64,000 bases of DNA, from contig NZ_VCQT01000045.1 in assembly GCF_005938655.1 (NCBI RefSeq), positions 186,001 to 250,000 on the forward strand. The letters run 5' to 3'. This document shows positions 1 to 7,889 of this stretch, piece by piece. Both the position numbers and the translations under genes were made by a program. The notes below the pieces were generated by a model. The model was not told the DNA's origin. It searched no databases and worked only from the letters and a program-made list of their open reading frames with translations. Source of the DNA: Alloalcanivorax gelatiniphagus. GTDB lineage: Bacteria; Pseudomonadota; Gammaproteobacteria; Pseudomonadales; Alcanivoracaceae. Numbering within the stretch: position 1 is the first letter of the stretch; the number at the start of each line of letters is the position of its first letter.

Positions 1-1649
1 CGCACCGGTGTGGCCAGGGCACGGCTGCATTCTACGTCGAACAGCACGTCGCTGCCCGGATTACGGCCCAACAGATCACGGGCCAGCAGCATCAGCACCC
101 GCTCCGCGGGCACGGTGGCGCCGTCGGCGGCCACCACCGTCAGGCGGGTGCCATCGGCGCTGAGCCCCAGGCCCACTTCGGCGCCGGCCTCGGGCACCGC
201 CCGGGACAGCGGGGTCTGGCCGGCCGGGGTCACCGTGCAGCCGAGTTCCTCCAGCAGGGCGGCGGCGTTGCCGTCGGCGCTGTCCACCACCACCTTCATG
301 GGGCGGGCCAGAACGATGTCATCGCCCAGGTCGCGCAGATAGCGGGGGCCGAGCTGGCGCGGCTCGCGCTGGCCCTGGCCCCGGTGGAGGCGTCCTTCCC
401 GCAGCCGCTGCCCGAGGGCGGTGAGGCGTTCATCGGTGAGGGTGTCGCCGTCCAGGCGGACTTCCAGGGTCGGATGGCCGTCGGCGTCGCCGGCCAGATA
501 CAGGCCGGCGCGGGTCTCCAGCACTTCCGTGGCGTAGTAGAGCAGCGGGCGGCTGGCGACCCCCAAATCGAGCACCTGCCGGCCGCTGGCCAGCAGGCCC
601 TCCGCCAGCGCTTCGTAGAGCGGCTCCGGGGCATGGGGCTCGCGGGCCAGGAACAGGTCGTGTTCGCCGCCATCGCCGGCCTCGCTGCCGATGGTCTGGC
701 CCAGCTGGTGCAGCGATTCCCGGTCCAACCCTGGCCCGCCGAGCCGGTCGCCGAGGAACAGATGCGCCGGCAATTCCGGCCCGGAGGGTGGCGGTGGTGC
801 GGCCACCGGCGTGGCGACTGGCTTGGAGGGTGCCGCTGGCGCCGGCGGCGGCTTAGGCGTGCCACGGGCCGGGGGCGCCTTGGCGGCGTTGGCGGCACGG
901 CGGCGGTGCAGCACCGTCAGCACCAGCCCGGCGGCCAACAGCATCAGCGCCACCGTGCCGCCCACCGGCAACAGCAGCGTCTGCCACAGCGCCGCCGCCG
1001 GCGGCACCGTGACGGTCAGGGCCAGGGGCTTGCTGGCGGCCCGTGCCCGGGCCCCGTCATCGGCGGGTTGCCCGGGGCCGAGCTTGGCCACGGTGAGACC
1101 GTCCTGCTCCAGGGTCAGGGTGGCCCCGGTGGGCAGCCGGCGGTCGGCGCCGGCAAGCCAGGCGGTCAGAGGGTGCTCCAGAATCAGGGCGCCGCCGGGG
1201 GCGGCCCGGGCCAGCAACAGGGCCGGTTGGGCGCCGCCCCGGGAGGACAGGGCGGTACTGCCCGGCTCCGCCAGTTGGCGCAGCAAATCCTGCATGACAT
1301 AGGACAGGTCCGGGTCCAGGGCGTTGGCGGTGGGCACCAGAATCAGCCGGCTGCCGCCCTCGCCCTGATCTTGGTTCGGCAAATCTTCGCTGACCAGGGC
1401 GCCACCGGCCAGGGCATCGGCGGCGCGGGGGCTGTCCGCCAGCCGCGCCAGGCGTTGCCGGTCACCGCTGACCAGGCCCCCCAGTGAGGCGGCCAGGTCC
1501 CGGGCCACGGTGTGCGATTGGCTGACCGCCTGTTGCCGTGCCTGCAACTGGAAATAATGATCCAGACCGCCGGCCAGGGCGCCGATCACCAGCGCGGCTA
1601 ACAGCAGTAGCGGCGCCGGCCCGCTGAACGGGTTCTTGTTTTGCGCCAT
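1..1649 (-). CDS. algC: AlgC-family phosphohexomutase homologue with degenerate active site (5' part; 3' end outside window)
   Basis: Only the first 549 codons are in the window. The start is ATG at 1649 (MAQNKNPFSG) behind a GGGGG ribosome-binding site. Visible order: membrane segment at about residues 10-30, an extracytoplasmic sensor-like region, a second membrane segment at about 228-245, an Ala/Pro-rich linker to about 295, then a phosphomannomutase/phosphoglucomutase-like region. This layout matches the long membrane-anchored AlgC of pseudomonads, and the dut neighbour supports positional orthology. The catalytic features are changed. Where AlgC has TGSHNP this protein reads AGDADG (residues 386-391, Asp388 in place of the phosphoserine). 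Where AlgC has DGDGDR it reads SADGTR (497-502, one of three metal-binding Asp left). Scaffold motifs such as ARPMKVVVD and RNPGSDVLFDV remain. Mutase activity is therefore doubtful; a regulatory or structural role is inference. Confidence 0.8.
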   Translation of the reverse strand, partial: MAQNKNPFSGPAPLLLLAALVIGALAGGLDHYFQLQARQQAVSQSHTVARDLAASLGGLVSGDRQRLARLADSPRAADALAGGALVSEDLPNQDQGEGGSRLILVPTANALDPDLSYVMQDLLRQLAEPGSTALSSRGGAQPALLLARAAPGGALILEHPLTAWLAGADRRLPTGATLTLEQDGLTVAKLGPGQPADDGARARAASKPLALTVTVPPAAALWQTLLLPVGGTVALMLLAAGLVLTVLHRRRAANAAKAPPARGTPKPPPAPAAPSKPVATPVAAPPPPSGPELPAHLFLGDRLGGPGLDRESLHQLGQTIGSEAGDGGEHDLFLAREPHAPEPLYEALAEGLLASGRQVLDLGVASRPLLYYATEVLETRAGLYLAGDADGHPTLEVRLDGDTLTDERLTALGQRLREGRLHRGQGQREPRQLGPRYLRDLGDDIVLARPMKVVVDSADGNAAALLEELGCTVTPAGQTPLSRAVPEAGAEVGLGLSADGTRLTVVAADGATVPAERVLMLLARDLLGRNPGSDVLFDVECSRALATPV

Positions 1650-1668
1650 GCATTCCCCCTTTTTTCTT

Positions 1669-1720
1669 TCGCGGCTGAAGCCGCTCCTACCGGAGGTGTA
1701 GGAGCGGCTTCAGCCGCGAT
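1669..1720. repeat. Inverted pair of REP elements
   Basis: Two copies of the Pseudomonas-type REP core GTAGGAGCGGCTTCAGCCGC face each other (1669-1690 reverse, 1698-1720 forward) with a 7-bp spacer, between the AlgC-like start and the dut stop. The pair would fold into a long hairpin. Confidence 0.9.
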
Positions 1721-1738
1721 GGGCGCCCCCGCGCCCCG

Positions 1739-2191
1739 TCAGTGCCGACCGCTGTGGCCGAAGCCGCCCTCGCCCCGTTCGCTGTCGGTAAAGTCGTCCA
1801 CCTGGCGCAGGGCCACCTGCATCACCGGTACCACCACCAGCTGGGCGATGCGGTCGCCGGGTTCGATGGTGAACCGGCTCTGGCCCCGGTTCCAGCAGGA
1901 GACCATCAACTGGCCCTGGTAGTCCGAATCGATCAGCCCCACCAGGTTACCCAGCACGATGCCGTGCTTATGGCCCAGCCCGGAACGGGGCAGGATCAGG
2001 CCGGCGTAGGCCGGGTCGGCGATATGGATCGCCAGGCCGGTGGGCAGCAGGGTGGTGTCGCCGGGGGCCAGGGTCAGCGGTGCCTCCACCATGGCCCGCA
2101 GATCAAGGCCGGCGGAGCCGGTGGTGGCGTATTCAGGCAGCGGAAATTCCTCGCCCAGGCGCGGGTCGAGAAGGCGATATTGCAGTTCCAC
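1739..2191 (-). CDS. dut: Deoxyuridine 5'-triphosphate nucleotidohydrolase (dUTPase)
   Basis: Hydrolyses dUTP to dUMP and pyrophosphate, keeping uracil out of DNA and supplying dUMP for thymidylate synthesis. The 150-aa product has the five trimeric dUTPase motifs in order: GSAGLDLRA (about 25-33), [10 protein letters not shown] (68-77), [13 protein letters not shown] (81-93), GDRIAQLVV (112-120) and the glycine-rich tail [10 protein letters not shown] (139-148). Length is normal. It lies upstream of the AlgC-like gene on the same strand, as in Pseudomonas, but its usual upstream neighbour coaBC is displaced by the 2.3-9.9 kb block. Confidence 0.97.
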   Translation of the reverse strand: MELQYRLLDPRLGEEFPLPEYATTGSAGLDLRAMVEAPLTLAPGDTTLLPTGLAIHIADPAYAGLILPRSGLGHKHGIVLGNLVGLIDSDYQGQLMVSCWNRGQSRFTIEPGDRIAQLVVVPVMQVALRQVDDFTDSERGEGGFGHSGRH

Positions 2192-2307
2192 GGTATCAGG
2201 GCACTCCGGTCCGGATGGCGGGGCCGGCGGCGCCGGCGTGACGCCGTTACTTTACCACCGGGTGCCCTGCTTTGCAGAGGTCGACAAAGGTCCTGGTGAG
2301 TGGCCCG

Positions 2308-3078
2308 TCACAGAGAGCCGCCGCCGCGGGTGGCCCAGCGGGTGGAGCGTCGCTCGATCAGATCGGCGATCAGGTACATCAGGATGCCCAGCACGCCCAC
2401 CACCAACAGCGCCGCGAACACCAGCGGTACCCGGAATGAAGAACTGGCGGTCAGCAGCAGATAGCCGATGCCGCCGTCGCTGGCCACCATTTCCGCGATC
2501 ACCGAGCCGACAAACGCCAGGGAAATGGCGACTTTCAGGGAAGCGAACAGATACGGCAGGGCGCGGGGCAGACCCACCTTGCGCAGTATCACGCTGCGTT
2601 TGGCGCCCAGGGAGCGCAACACGTCGGCCAGCTCCGGTTCCAGGGTGGCGATGCCGGTGGCGACGTTGGCGAGAATCGGAAAGAAGGCGGTCAGGAAGGC
2701 GGTCAGAATGGCCGGCACCGAGCCGATGCCGAACCACATCACCAGCACCGGGACCATGGCCACTTTGGGGACCGAGTTGAAGCCGATCAAAAGAGGATTG
2801 GTGGCGCGATACATGGCCTGGCTGGAGCCCACCAGGGCACCCAACGCCACCCCCACCACCAGAGCGAGGAAGAAGCCCACCAAGGTGGTGTACAGCGTCT
2901 GCATGGAAGCGGACAGAATCACCGGCCAGAACTCGATGCCGGCGCGCACCGAATCAATGGGCGAGGGCAGAATCGATTGCGGAATATCGAACGCCAGGCA
3001 GGCCACTTCCCAGATCGCGAAGAAGCCGAAGGCCGTGACCCAGGGGCTCAGGGCCTGGCGCAGTTTGCGTCGGTTCAT
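2308..3078 (-). CDS. ABC transporter permease (NitT/TauT/SsuC type)
   Basis: Inner-membrane permease of the importer formed with the next two genes. About 256 aa starting MNRRKLRQAL, with about six hydrophobic segments and the BPD_transp_1 cytoplasmic loop (near LRSLGAKRSVILRKVGLPRALP) that contacts the ATPase. The ATG at 3078 overlaps the stop of the ATPase gene by four bases (ATGA), which decides the start over an upstream in-frame extension and implies translational coupling. It is the last gene of the cluster running left from 9154. The family moves sulfonates, nitrate, or pyrimidine and thiamine precursors; the substrate here is not known. Confidence 0.92.
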   Translation of the reverse strand: MNRRKLRQALSPWVTAFGFFAIWEVACLAFDIPQSILPSPIDSVRAGIEFWPVILSASMQTLYTTLVGFFLALVVGVALGALVGSSQAMYRATNPLLIGFNSVPKVAMVPVLVMWFGIGSVPAILTAFLTAFFPILANVATGIATLEPELADVLRSLGAKRSVILRKVGLPRALPYLFASLKVAISLAFVGSVIAEMVASDGGIGYLLLTASSSFRVPLVFAALLVVGVLGILMYLIADLIERRSTRWATRGGGSL

Positions 3079-3932
3079 ACTGGGTCCTCCTGGGCATGTC
3101 CCACGTGCTGGCGGAGCTGGTAGACGGCGTCGGCGAAGGCGGGTGAAAAGCGGGCGTCCCGATCGCGCCGCAGCTCCGGGGGAATGCGTTGCGAGTGGAC
3201 AATGCGTCCCGGGCGGGCCGAGAGCACATGCACGCTCTCGGCCATGTACACCGATTCGGTGAGGTCGTGGGTGATCAGAACGGCGGTGAAGCGCTGCTCC
3301 TCCCACAGCGCTTTCATGGTGTCCCACAGGTCCTCACGGGTGAAGGCGTCGAGCGCCCCGAACGGCTCGTCGAGCAGCAACAAATCGGGCTCATGGATCA
3401 GCGAGCGGCACAGCGAAACCCGCTGCTGCATTCCCCCGGACAGCTGCCAGGGGAACCGGTCGGCCACGTCCTTGAGCCCGACCTTTTCGAACAGCGCCAT
3501 CGCGCGTTCCGCATGCCGGGCCCGTTCCTTGCGGAAGCTACGGCGGTGGGGTTCGACGATTTCCAGCGGCAGCAGCACATTGTCCAGCGAGGTGCGCCAG
3601 GGCAGCAGCGTCGGGTTCTGAAAGGCCATGCCGACGATCTTCAGTGGCTTGCTGACTTCCTTGCCGGCGACGATAACGCCGCCGCTATCGGGCTGGCGCA
3701 ATCCGCTGATCAACTTCAGCGTGGTCGATTTGCCGCAACCGGATGGGCCCACCAGAGCAGTGAACTCGCCTTGCTGAACGGAAAGGTGGAAATCCTGGAG
3801 GGCCAGCAGGCCCTCGCCGAAATCACCGTAGGTCAGGCTGACATTGGTGAGTTCGACGAAAGGGCGCTGGCCCCCGGGCACCGGTTCCTCCCGGGGCGGC
3901 GGGGGCGTATTGATCATGGCTGGGTATCCCAT
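3075..3932 (-). CDS. ABC transporter ATP-binding protein (NitT/TauT/SsuB type)
   Basis: ATPase of the importer. 285 aa with Walker A GPSGCGKST (about 62-70), Q-loop FQNPTLLPW, signature LSGGMQQR, Walker B LLLLDEPFGALD and switch histidine THDLTE. The ATG at 3932 lies four bases after the binding-protein stop; MINTPPPP at 3917 is an alternative start. An N-terminal proline-rich stretch of about 25 residues precedes the nucleotide-binding domain. Co-transcribed with the binding protein and permease. Confidence 0.93.
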   Translation of the reverse strand: MGYPAMINTPPPPREEPVPGGQRPFVELTNVSLTYGDFGEGLLALQDFHLSVQQGEFTALVGPSGCGKSTTLKLISGLRQPDSGGVIVAGKEVSKPLKIVGMAFQNPTLLPWRTSLDNVLLPLEIVEPHRRSFRKERARHAERAMALFEKVGLKDVADRFPWQLSGGMQQRVSLCRSLIHEPDLLLLDEPFGALDAFTREDLWDTMKALWEEQRFTAVLITHDLTESVYMAESVHVLSARPGRIVHSQRIPPELRRDRDARFSPAFADAVYQLRQHVGHAQEDPV

Positions 3933-3936
3933 GGGA

Positions 3937-4977
3937 TTACTGGACCGTCCAGGTCAAGGTCTCGTGGTCAGGCAGATAGGCGTCGGTATAGACGTCATCG
4001 GGGTTCGGTACCGCGATACCCAGCGCCCGGGCGGCGCCACCGGTGGTGTCGGCCAGACGTTTCGGGTCCACCTGGCTCATGCCATGTTCCACCACCCACG
4101 GGGTCGCCACGGACCAGTCCAGCGACAGCTGCAGGCGCTCCTGTTCCACCGCCTTGTCGGTGAGCGGGTCTTTTTTGGCGAGCACTTCGATGGTGCCTTC
4201 CGGGTCCCTGGCGCTTTCCATGAAGGCCTGCGCCACGCAGCCGATAAACCGTGTCAGCGCTTCCGGGTGTTCCTCGGCGAACGCCGGACGGGTGACCAGT
4301 GAGCTGCCGTACAGCGGCACGCCATTTTCGGCGTAGCGCATCACCACCAGTTGGTCCTCCGGCACGCCAGCGGCCTTGGCGCCGATATAGCCGGTGAAGG
4401 CATGGCCGGCGATGGCGTCGGCCTGCTTGCGTGCCAGGGTGCTTTCACGAAGTTCCGGTGACACGCTTTTCCAGTCCACATCGTTCTCATCGAAGTCGTT
4501 GGCTTTGGCGAGCAGACCGAATAGACGCCGGGAAGCATCGCCGGGCGGTGCCGCGATGGACTTGCCCACCAGGTCCGAGGGCCGGGTCACGCCGGTATCC
4601 TTACGGGTAATGATCGACAGCGGCGAACCGTCGTAGATCACAAAGATGGCGATCAGGGCGTCATCCGGATTGCGCGTGTTGAATTCCAGCATGGCGTTGA
4701 TGTCGGCGAAGCCCACGTCGTAGGCGCCGGTGCTGACTTTGGTGATGGTGTCGCCGGAACCGAAGCCCCGGTCGGTGACCACGTCCAGGCCGGCCTTGTC
4801 GTAACAGCCGTTTTCATGGGGCAACAAAAAGGGCGCCTGGGGACCCTGGAAGGCCCAGTCGGCGGCGAAGCGGAGATCCGCGGCGGCGGTGGCCCCGGCC
4901 ATGGTCAGGCCGGAGATCAGGGCGCCGGTGAATGCCAGCGTGTGAAAGACACGGGAAAACGGATTGTTGGAAGACAT
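3937..4977 (-). CDS. NMT1/ThiY-like ABC transporter substrate-binding protein
   Basis: 346-aa periplasmic binding protein with an N-terminal signal peptide (hydrophobic stretch about 10-32, ending near AGATAAA) and an NMT1/SsuA-type fold: LRFAADWAFQGPQAPFLLPHENGCYDKAGLD, then the hinge-region motif DLVGKSIAAPPG. The family binds sulfonates, nitrate, and N-heterocycles such as the pyrimidine precursor of thiamine. It sits directly behind catabolic enzymes that suggest a cyclic amide or ureide, so an N-heterocyclic ligand is a reasonable guess but is not shown by the sequence. Confidence 0.92.
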   Translation of the reverse strand: MSSNNPFSRVFHTLAFTGALISGLTMAGATAAADLRFAADWAFQGPQAPFLLPHENGCYDKAGLDVVTDRGFGSGDTITKVSTGAYDVGFADINAMLEFNTRNPDDALIAIFVIYDGSPLSIITRKDTGVTRPSDLVGKSIAAPPGDASRRLFGLLAKANDFDENDVDWKSVSPELRESTLARKQADAIAGHAFTGYIGAKAAGVPEDQLVVMRYAENGVPLYGSSLVTRPAFAEEHPEALTRFIGCVAQAFMESARDPEGTIEVLAKKDPLTDKAVEQERLQLSLDWSVATPWVVEHGMSQVDPKRLADTTGGAARALGIAVPNPDDVYTDAYLPDHETLTWTVQ

Positions 4978-5031
4978 GCTGCGTATACCCTCTTATGGGA
5001 AAACAAAAGTGAAAAAGGTCGGGCGCCGCTT

Positions 5032-6003
5032 TCAGTTGCGGGTGACCCGGTACTTCTCATCGCGGTATTCCCCGGACAGCACCGGTGGGTACCGGGCTTC
5101 TCCGGAGGGCGCCACACTTTCGATCAAGGCGTCATAGTTGGGGTGGTGGAAAAACCCCATGGAAATTCGTTGCGACAGGGACGCCGCGCTGGCGGGCGGA
5201 TTCACCACCCGATGCACGTTGGAGACCCAGCGATCATTGGTCCAGCGCATCAGAAGGTCGCCGATGTTGACCACGAAAGTGTCCGGCGCGGTTTCCACCG
5301 GAATCCATTCGCCATCACGTACCTGCACCTGCAGTCCACCGGGCTTGTTCTCTCCATTGAGGATGGTGAGCAAGCCATAGTCGGTGTGTTCGCCGGCACG
5401 TAATTGTCCGGGTTCCGGCGCGGTCTTCTGTTCCGGATAAAAGTTGATGCGCATGGCGGTGATGTGCCGGTCGATCTTGTCGGCGAAGAACTGTTCGTCC
5501 AGGCCCAGCGCCAGGGCGGTCAGTTCCATAAGCTGCTCCGCCAGCCTTTCCACGCGTTGGTAGTAGTCGTTGGCGGCGTCGGCAAAATCCGCTGGCCGGT
5601 CCGGCCAGCGGTTGGGAACAAAAAACCGTTGGCCTTGCTCGCTGGTGTAGTAAGGCTGGTCCGGCCAGCTCGGCCGGCCGAAGTGGTAGTACTCCTTCAG
5701 ATCCGGCGGCGTGTCGATGGTGTTGCCGTGGGAGAGTGCCTCGAAGCCGATAGCGCGGTAGCCGCGTGGCACCGAGGGGTCCTCCGGTTGCGCCAGCAGC
5801 TTTTCCTGCAAGGGCAGATTGAAGAATTGGCTGGCCCGGTCCCGCAGTCGTTCGATTACTTCCACCGGGATGCCATGACCGCGAATGGTGAAAAAACCGA
5901 CTTCGGTGCAGGCCGCATCGATCTCTCTGGCCACACGGACCCGCGCAGGGTGATCGCCATTGAGTGCGGGGGCCAGATCAATAACGGGAATAGTGGCGGT
6001 CAT
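5032..6003 (-). CDS. Isopenicillin N synthase-family Fe(II)/2-oxoglutarate-dependent oxygenase
   Basis: 323-aa non-heme iron oxygenase. N-terminal DIOX_N region (IPVIDLAPALN, FFTIRGHGIP) and C-terminal 2OG-Fe(II) core with the facial triad HTD (in GEHTDYGLLTIL) and distal His (NVHRVVNPP), followed by the RxS 2-oxoglutarate motif (QRISMGFF). All ligands are present, so it should be active, probably hydroxylating or demethylating the cluster's substrate or an intermediate. It lies 54 bp before the binding-protein gene and 15 bp after the SDR gene in the same transcript. The family includes plant hormone, antibiotic and pyrimidine (thymine) oxygenases; substrate unknown. Confidence 0.92.
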   Translation of the reverse strand: MTATIPVIDLAPALNGDHPARVRVAREIDAACTEVGFFTIRGHGIPVEVIERLRDRASQFFNLPLQEKLLAQPEDPSVPRGYRAIGFEALSHGNTIDTPPDLKEYYHFGRPSWPDQPYYTSEQGQRFFVPNRWPDRPADFADAANDYYQRVERLAEQLMELTALALGLDEQFFADKIDRHITAMRINFYPEQKTAPEPGQLRAGEHTDYGLLTILNGENKPGGLQVQVRDGEWIPVETAPDTFVVNIGDLLMRWTNDRWVSNVHRVVNPPASAASLSQRISMGFFHHPNYDALIESVAPSGEARYPPVLSGEYRDEKYRVTRN

Positions 6004-6018
6004 GGCAGGCTCCTGGGA

Positions 6019-6786
6019 TCAGTGGAAGTAGGCGCCGCCGTCCACCACCAGCGTCTGGCCGGTGATGAAAGCGGCCTGGTCGCCGGCGAAGAAATCAATG
6101 GCGCCGGTGAGGTCAGCGGGCAGCATGTCGCGGGCCAGCACCCGGTTGCGCAAGGACGGTTCCTTGACGCCGGCCACCAGATCCGGATTGCCGTGCACCC
6201 CGTCGCTCAGGGTGAAACCCGGGGCCACGCTGTTGACGGTGATGGCGTGGCTGCCCAGTTCGGTGGCCAGCGCCCGGGTCAGTGAGATCACCGCGCCTTT
6301 GCTGGCCACGTAGTGGGCCATCCACGGGTTGCCCTTGAAGGCCACGCCGGAGGAAATATTGATAATGCGGGCGTGTTCGCTGCTCTTGAGCAACGGCAGT
6401 AACGCACGGCAGACCAGGAAAATGCCCATCACGTTGACGTCGAAAACGCGCCGCCATTGGTCCACGGAAAGCGTCTCGAAGGGGGCCGGCTTCAATGACG
6501 AATAGATGCCGGCGTTGTTGAGCAGAATGTCCAGCTTGCCGTGTTGGCCGATGACGGTGTCGGCCAGAGTGTTCACCGCGTCTTCCGAGGACACGTCCAC
6601 GGTGGTGCCGTGGGCGGACAGGTCCAGCTCGCGCAAATCGGCGGCGGCCTGTTCAGCGCCTTGGCGGTCGGCGATGATCACGGTGGCGCCACGCTGTGCC
6701 AAATGTCGGGCGGCGGCGAAGCCGATCCCCATGGCGCCACCGGTGACCAACGCCACGCGCCCGGTCAGAGGGCGTTCCAGGTTCAT
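6019..6786 (-). CDS. Short-chain dehydrogenase/reductase (SDR)
   Basis: 255-aa classical SDR: cofactor motif TGGAMGIGFAAA near residue 14, NNAGIYSS in the middle, catalytic Ser in NISSGVAF and YVASKGA with Tyr and Lys of the active site. Its ATG at 6786 overlaps the stop of the DUF1116 gene by four bases. It presumably oxidises an alcohol made by the neighbouring oxygenase, or reduces a carbonyl intermediate; the direction and substrate are inference. Confidence 0.92.
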   Translation of the reverse strand: MNLERPLTGRVALVTGGAMGIGFAAARHLAQRGATVIIADRQGAEQAAADLRELDLSAHGTTVDVSSEDAVNTLADTVIGQHGKLDILLNNAGIYSSLKPAPFETLSVDQWRRVFDVNVMGIFLVCRALLPLLKSSEHARIINISSGVAFKGNPWMAHYVASKGAVISLTRALATELGSHAITVNSVAPGFTLSDGVHGNPDLVAGVKEPSLRNRVLARDMLPADLTGAIDFFAGDQAAFITGQTLVVDGGAYFH

Positions 6787-7889
6787 GCGCTACTCTCCGG
6801 AAAATCGAAAAGACTCAAGGGCGGTTGGTAGAAGCCCCGGCCGAGCAGACCGGAGGCCTCGTCGCGGCCGAGAATCGCCAGATTGATGATCGGCGGACGG
6901 CCGTCGGCGAGCAGGCGGACCGGGTCCAGCGTGCCGCTATCCGGATCGAACAGATCACGCCTTTCGCCGGCGTACCCGGGCAGGCTGTCGGCCCATTCCT
7001 CAAGCAGGGCCGGCGAGGCGCTGAGCGCCTGACCGCCCAGACCGCAGACATCGATCACCGCGCTGTCGCCGATGGCGCCGAGGGCGTTGTCCGGGTCCGC
7101 GCCGGACAGCAGGGTGCCACGCGGAGGTGCCGCCGGCGCGGTACGCCACTGGCTGGCGCCGCGCGGGCGCACGCCGAAATCCACACCGTTACCGCCGGCG
7201 GCGCAAATGGGGGCGTCCCGCAGCAGCCAGGCGCTGGCGGCCATCAACGGGGTCAGCGCGAAAGACAGATTGCCGCTCAATTCGTTTTTAACCGGCTCGG
7301 CGAGGCCCTTCAGCCGGTCGAGCAGGGCCCGGGTCAGGGCACCGGTGCGGGAATGACAGTCGTCGCCTTCGGTAAGGGCGGAGGTCACCACGGAGTGGAA
7401 GCAAATGGGATGTTTGCGGATTGCCGCCGCCAGATGGTCGGCGGCCAGCTGTGCCAGTTGTTGGAAGCGGAGCGGCCCGTCAACGGTCAGCGAACCGAAA
7501 CGCACCGCCGGCGGCGGGCCTTCCACCAACGGAGCGTAGCGAGCGGTATCACCATCACCGGCCACGACCAGCGGCATGCTGGCGCTGACCACCTGGGCCA
7601 GCGGCGTCACCACGCCGTAATCCTGGGCCGGGGCCAGGGTCAGGTGACCCTGCTTAAGCATATCCAGGGCTTCCGCCGCCCGGTTGGCCAGCCCTTCGGA
7701 CAGAGCCGCCACCACCGCGGCGTTGCGGATGGCGTTGGGGGCGGCGCCACGCAGAGGCGGGCCGGCATGCAGCAGAGTGTGATCCGGCAGGTCCGGCAGC
7801 GCCTGGCGACGGGGTATCAGGTCATGCCACAGGGCGCCGGCGAATGGCGCCGCGAACGGGTGGCCCGGGTGTTGCCTGGCGTGACTCAT
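6783..7889 (-). CDS. DUF1116 (YlbE/AllG-like) family protein
   Basis: 368 aa. Conserved family stretches are visible: LLHAGPPL (about 40), LTLAPAQDYG, SASMPLVVAGD and GDDCHSRTGALTRALLDRL. DUF1116 includes E. coli YlbE (AllG), a component of the oxamate carbamoyltransferase that acts with FdrA (AllF) and AllH in allantoin breakdown. Neither partner is in this window and the protein is shorter than usual for the family, so it probably has another partner or a stand-alone role in carbamoyl/ureide chemistry. It is translationally coupled on both sides by ATGA overlaps. Family assignment is from remembered motifs and should be confirmed by a profile search. Confidence 0.7.
   Translation of the reverse strand: MSHARQHPGHPFAAPFAGALWHDLIPRRQALPDLPDHTLLHAGPPLRGAAPNAIRNAAVVAALSEGLANRAAEALDMLKQGHLTLAPAQDYGVVTPLAQVVSASMPLVVAGDGDTARYAPLVEGPPPAVRFGSLTVDGPLRFQQLAQLAADHLAAAIRKHPICFHSVVTSALTEGDDCHSRTGALTRALLDRLKGLAEPVKNELSGNLSFALTPLMAASAWLLRDAPICAAGGNGVDFGVRPRGASQWRTAPAAPPRGTLLSGADPDNALGAIGDSAVIDVCGLGGQALSASPALLEEWADSLPGYAGERRDLFDPDSGTLDPVRLLADGRPPIINLAILGRDEASGLLGRGFYQPPLSLFDFPESSA

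Noticed and set aside
384-1487. Long open frame on the + strand opposite the AlgC-like gene, and similar ones at 25005-26963, 30172-31668 and 46460-48985
   Set aside because: They lie antisense to clearly recognisable genes, have Gly/Arg/His/Gln-rich nonsense composition and no motifs. High GC removes stop codons in shadow frames.
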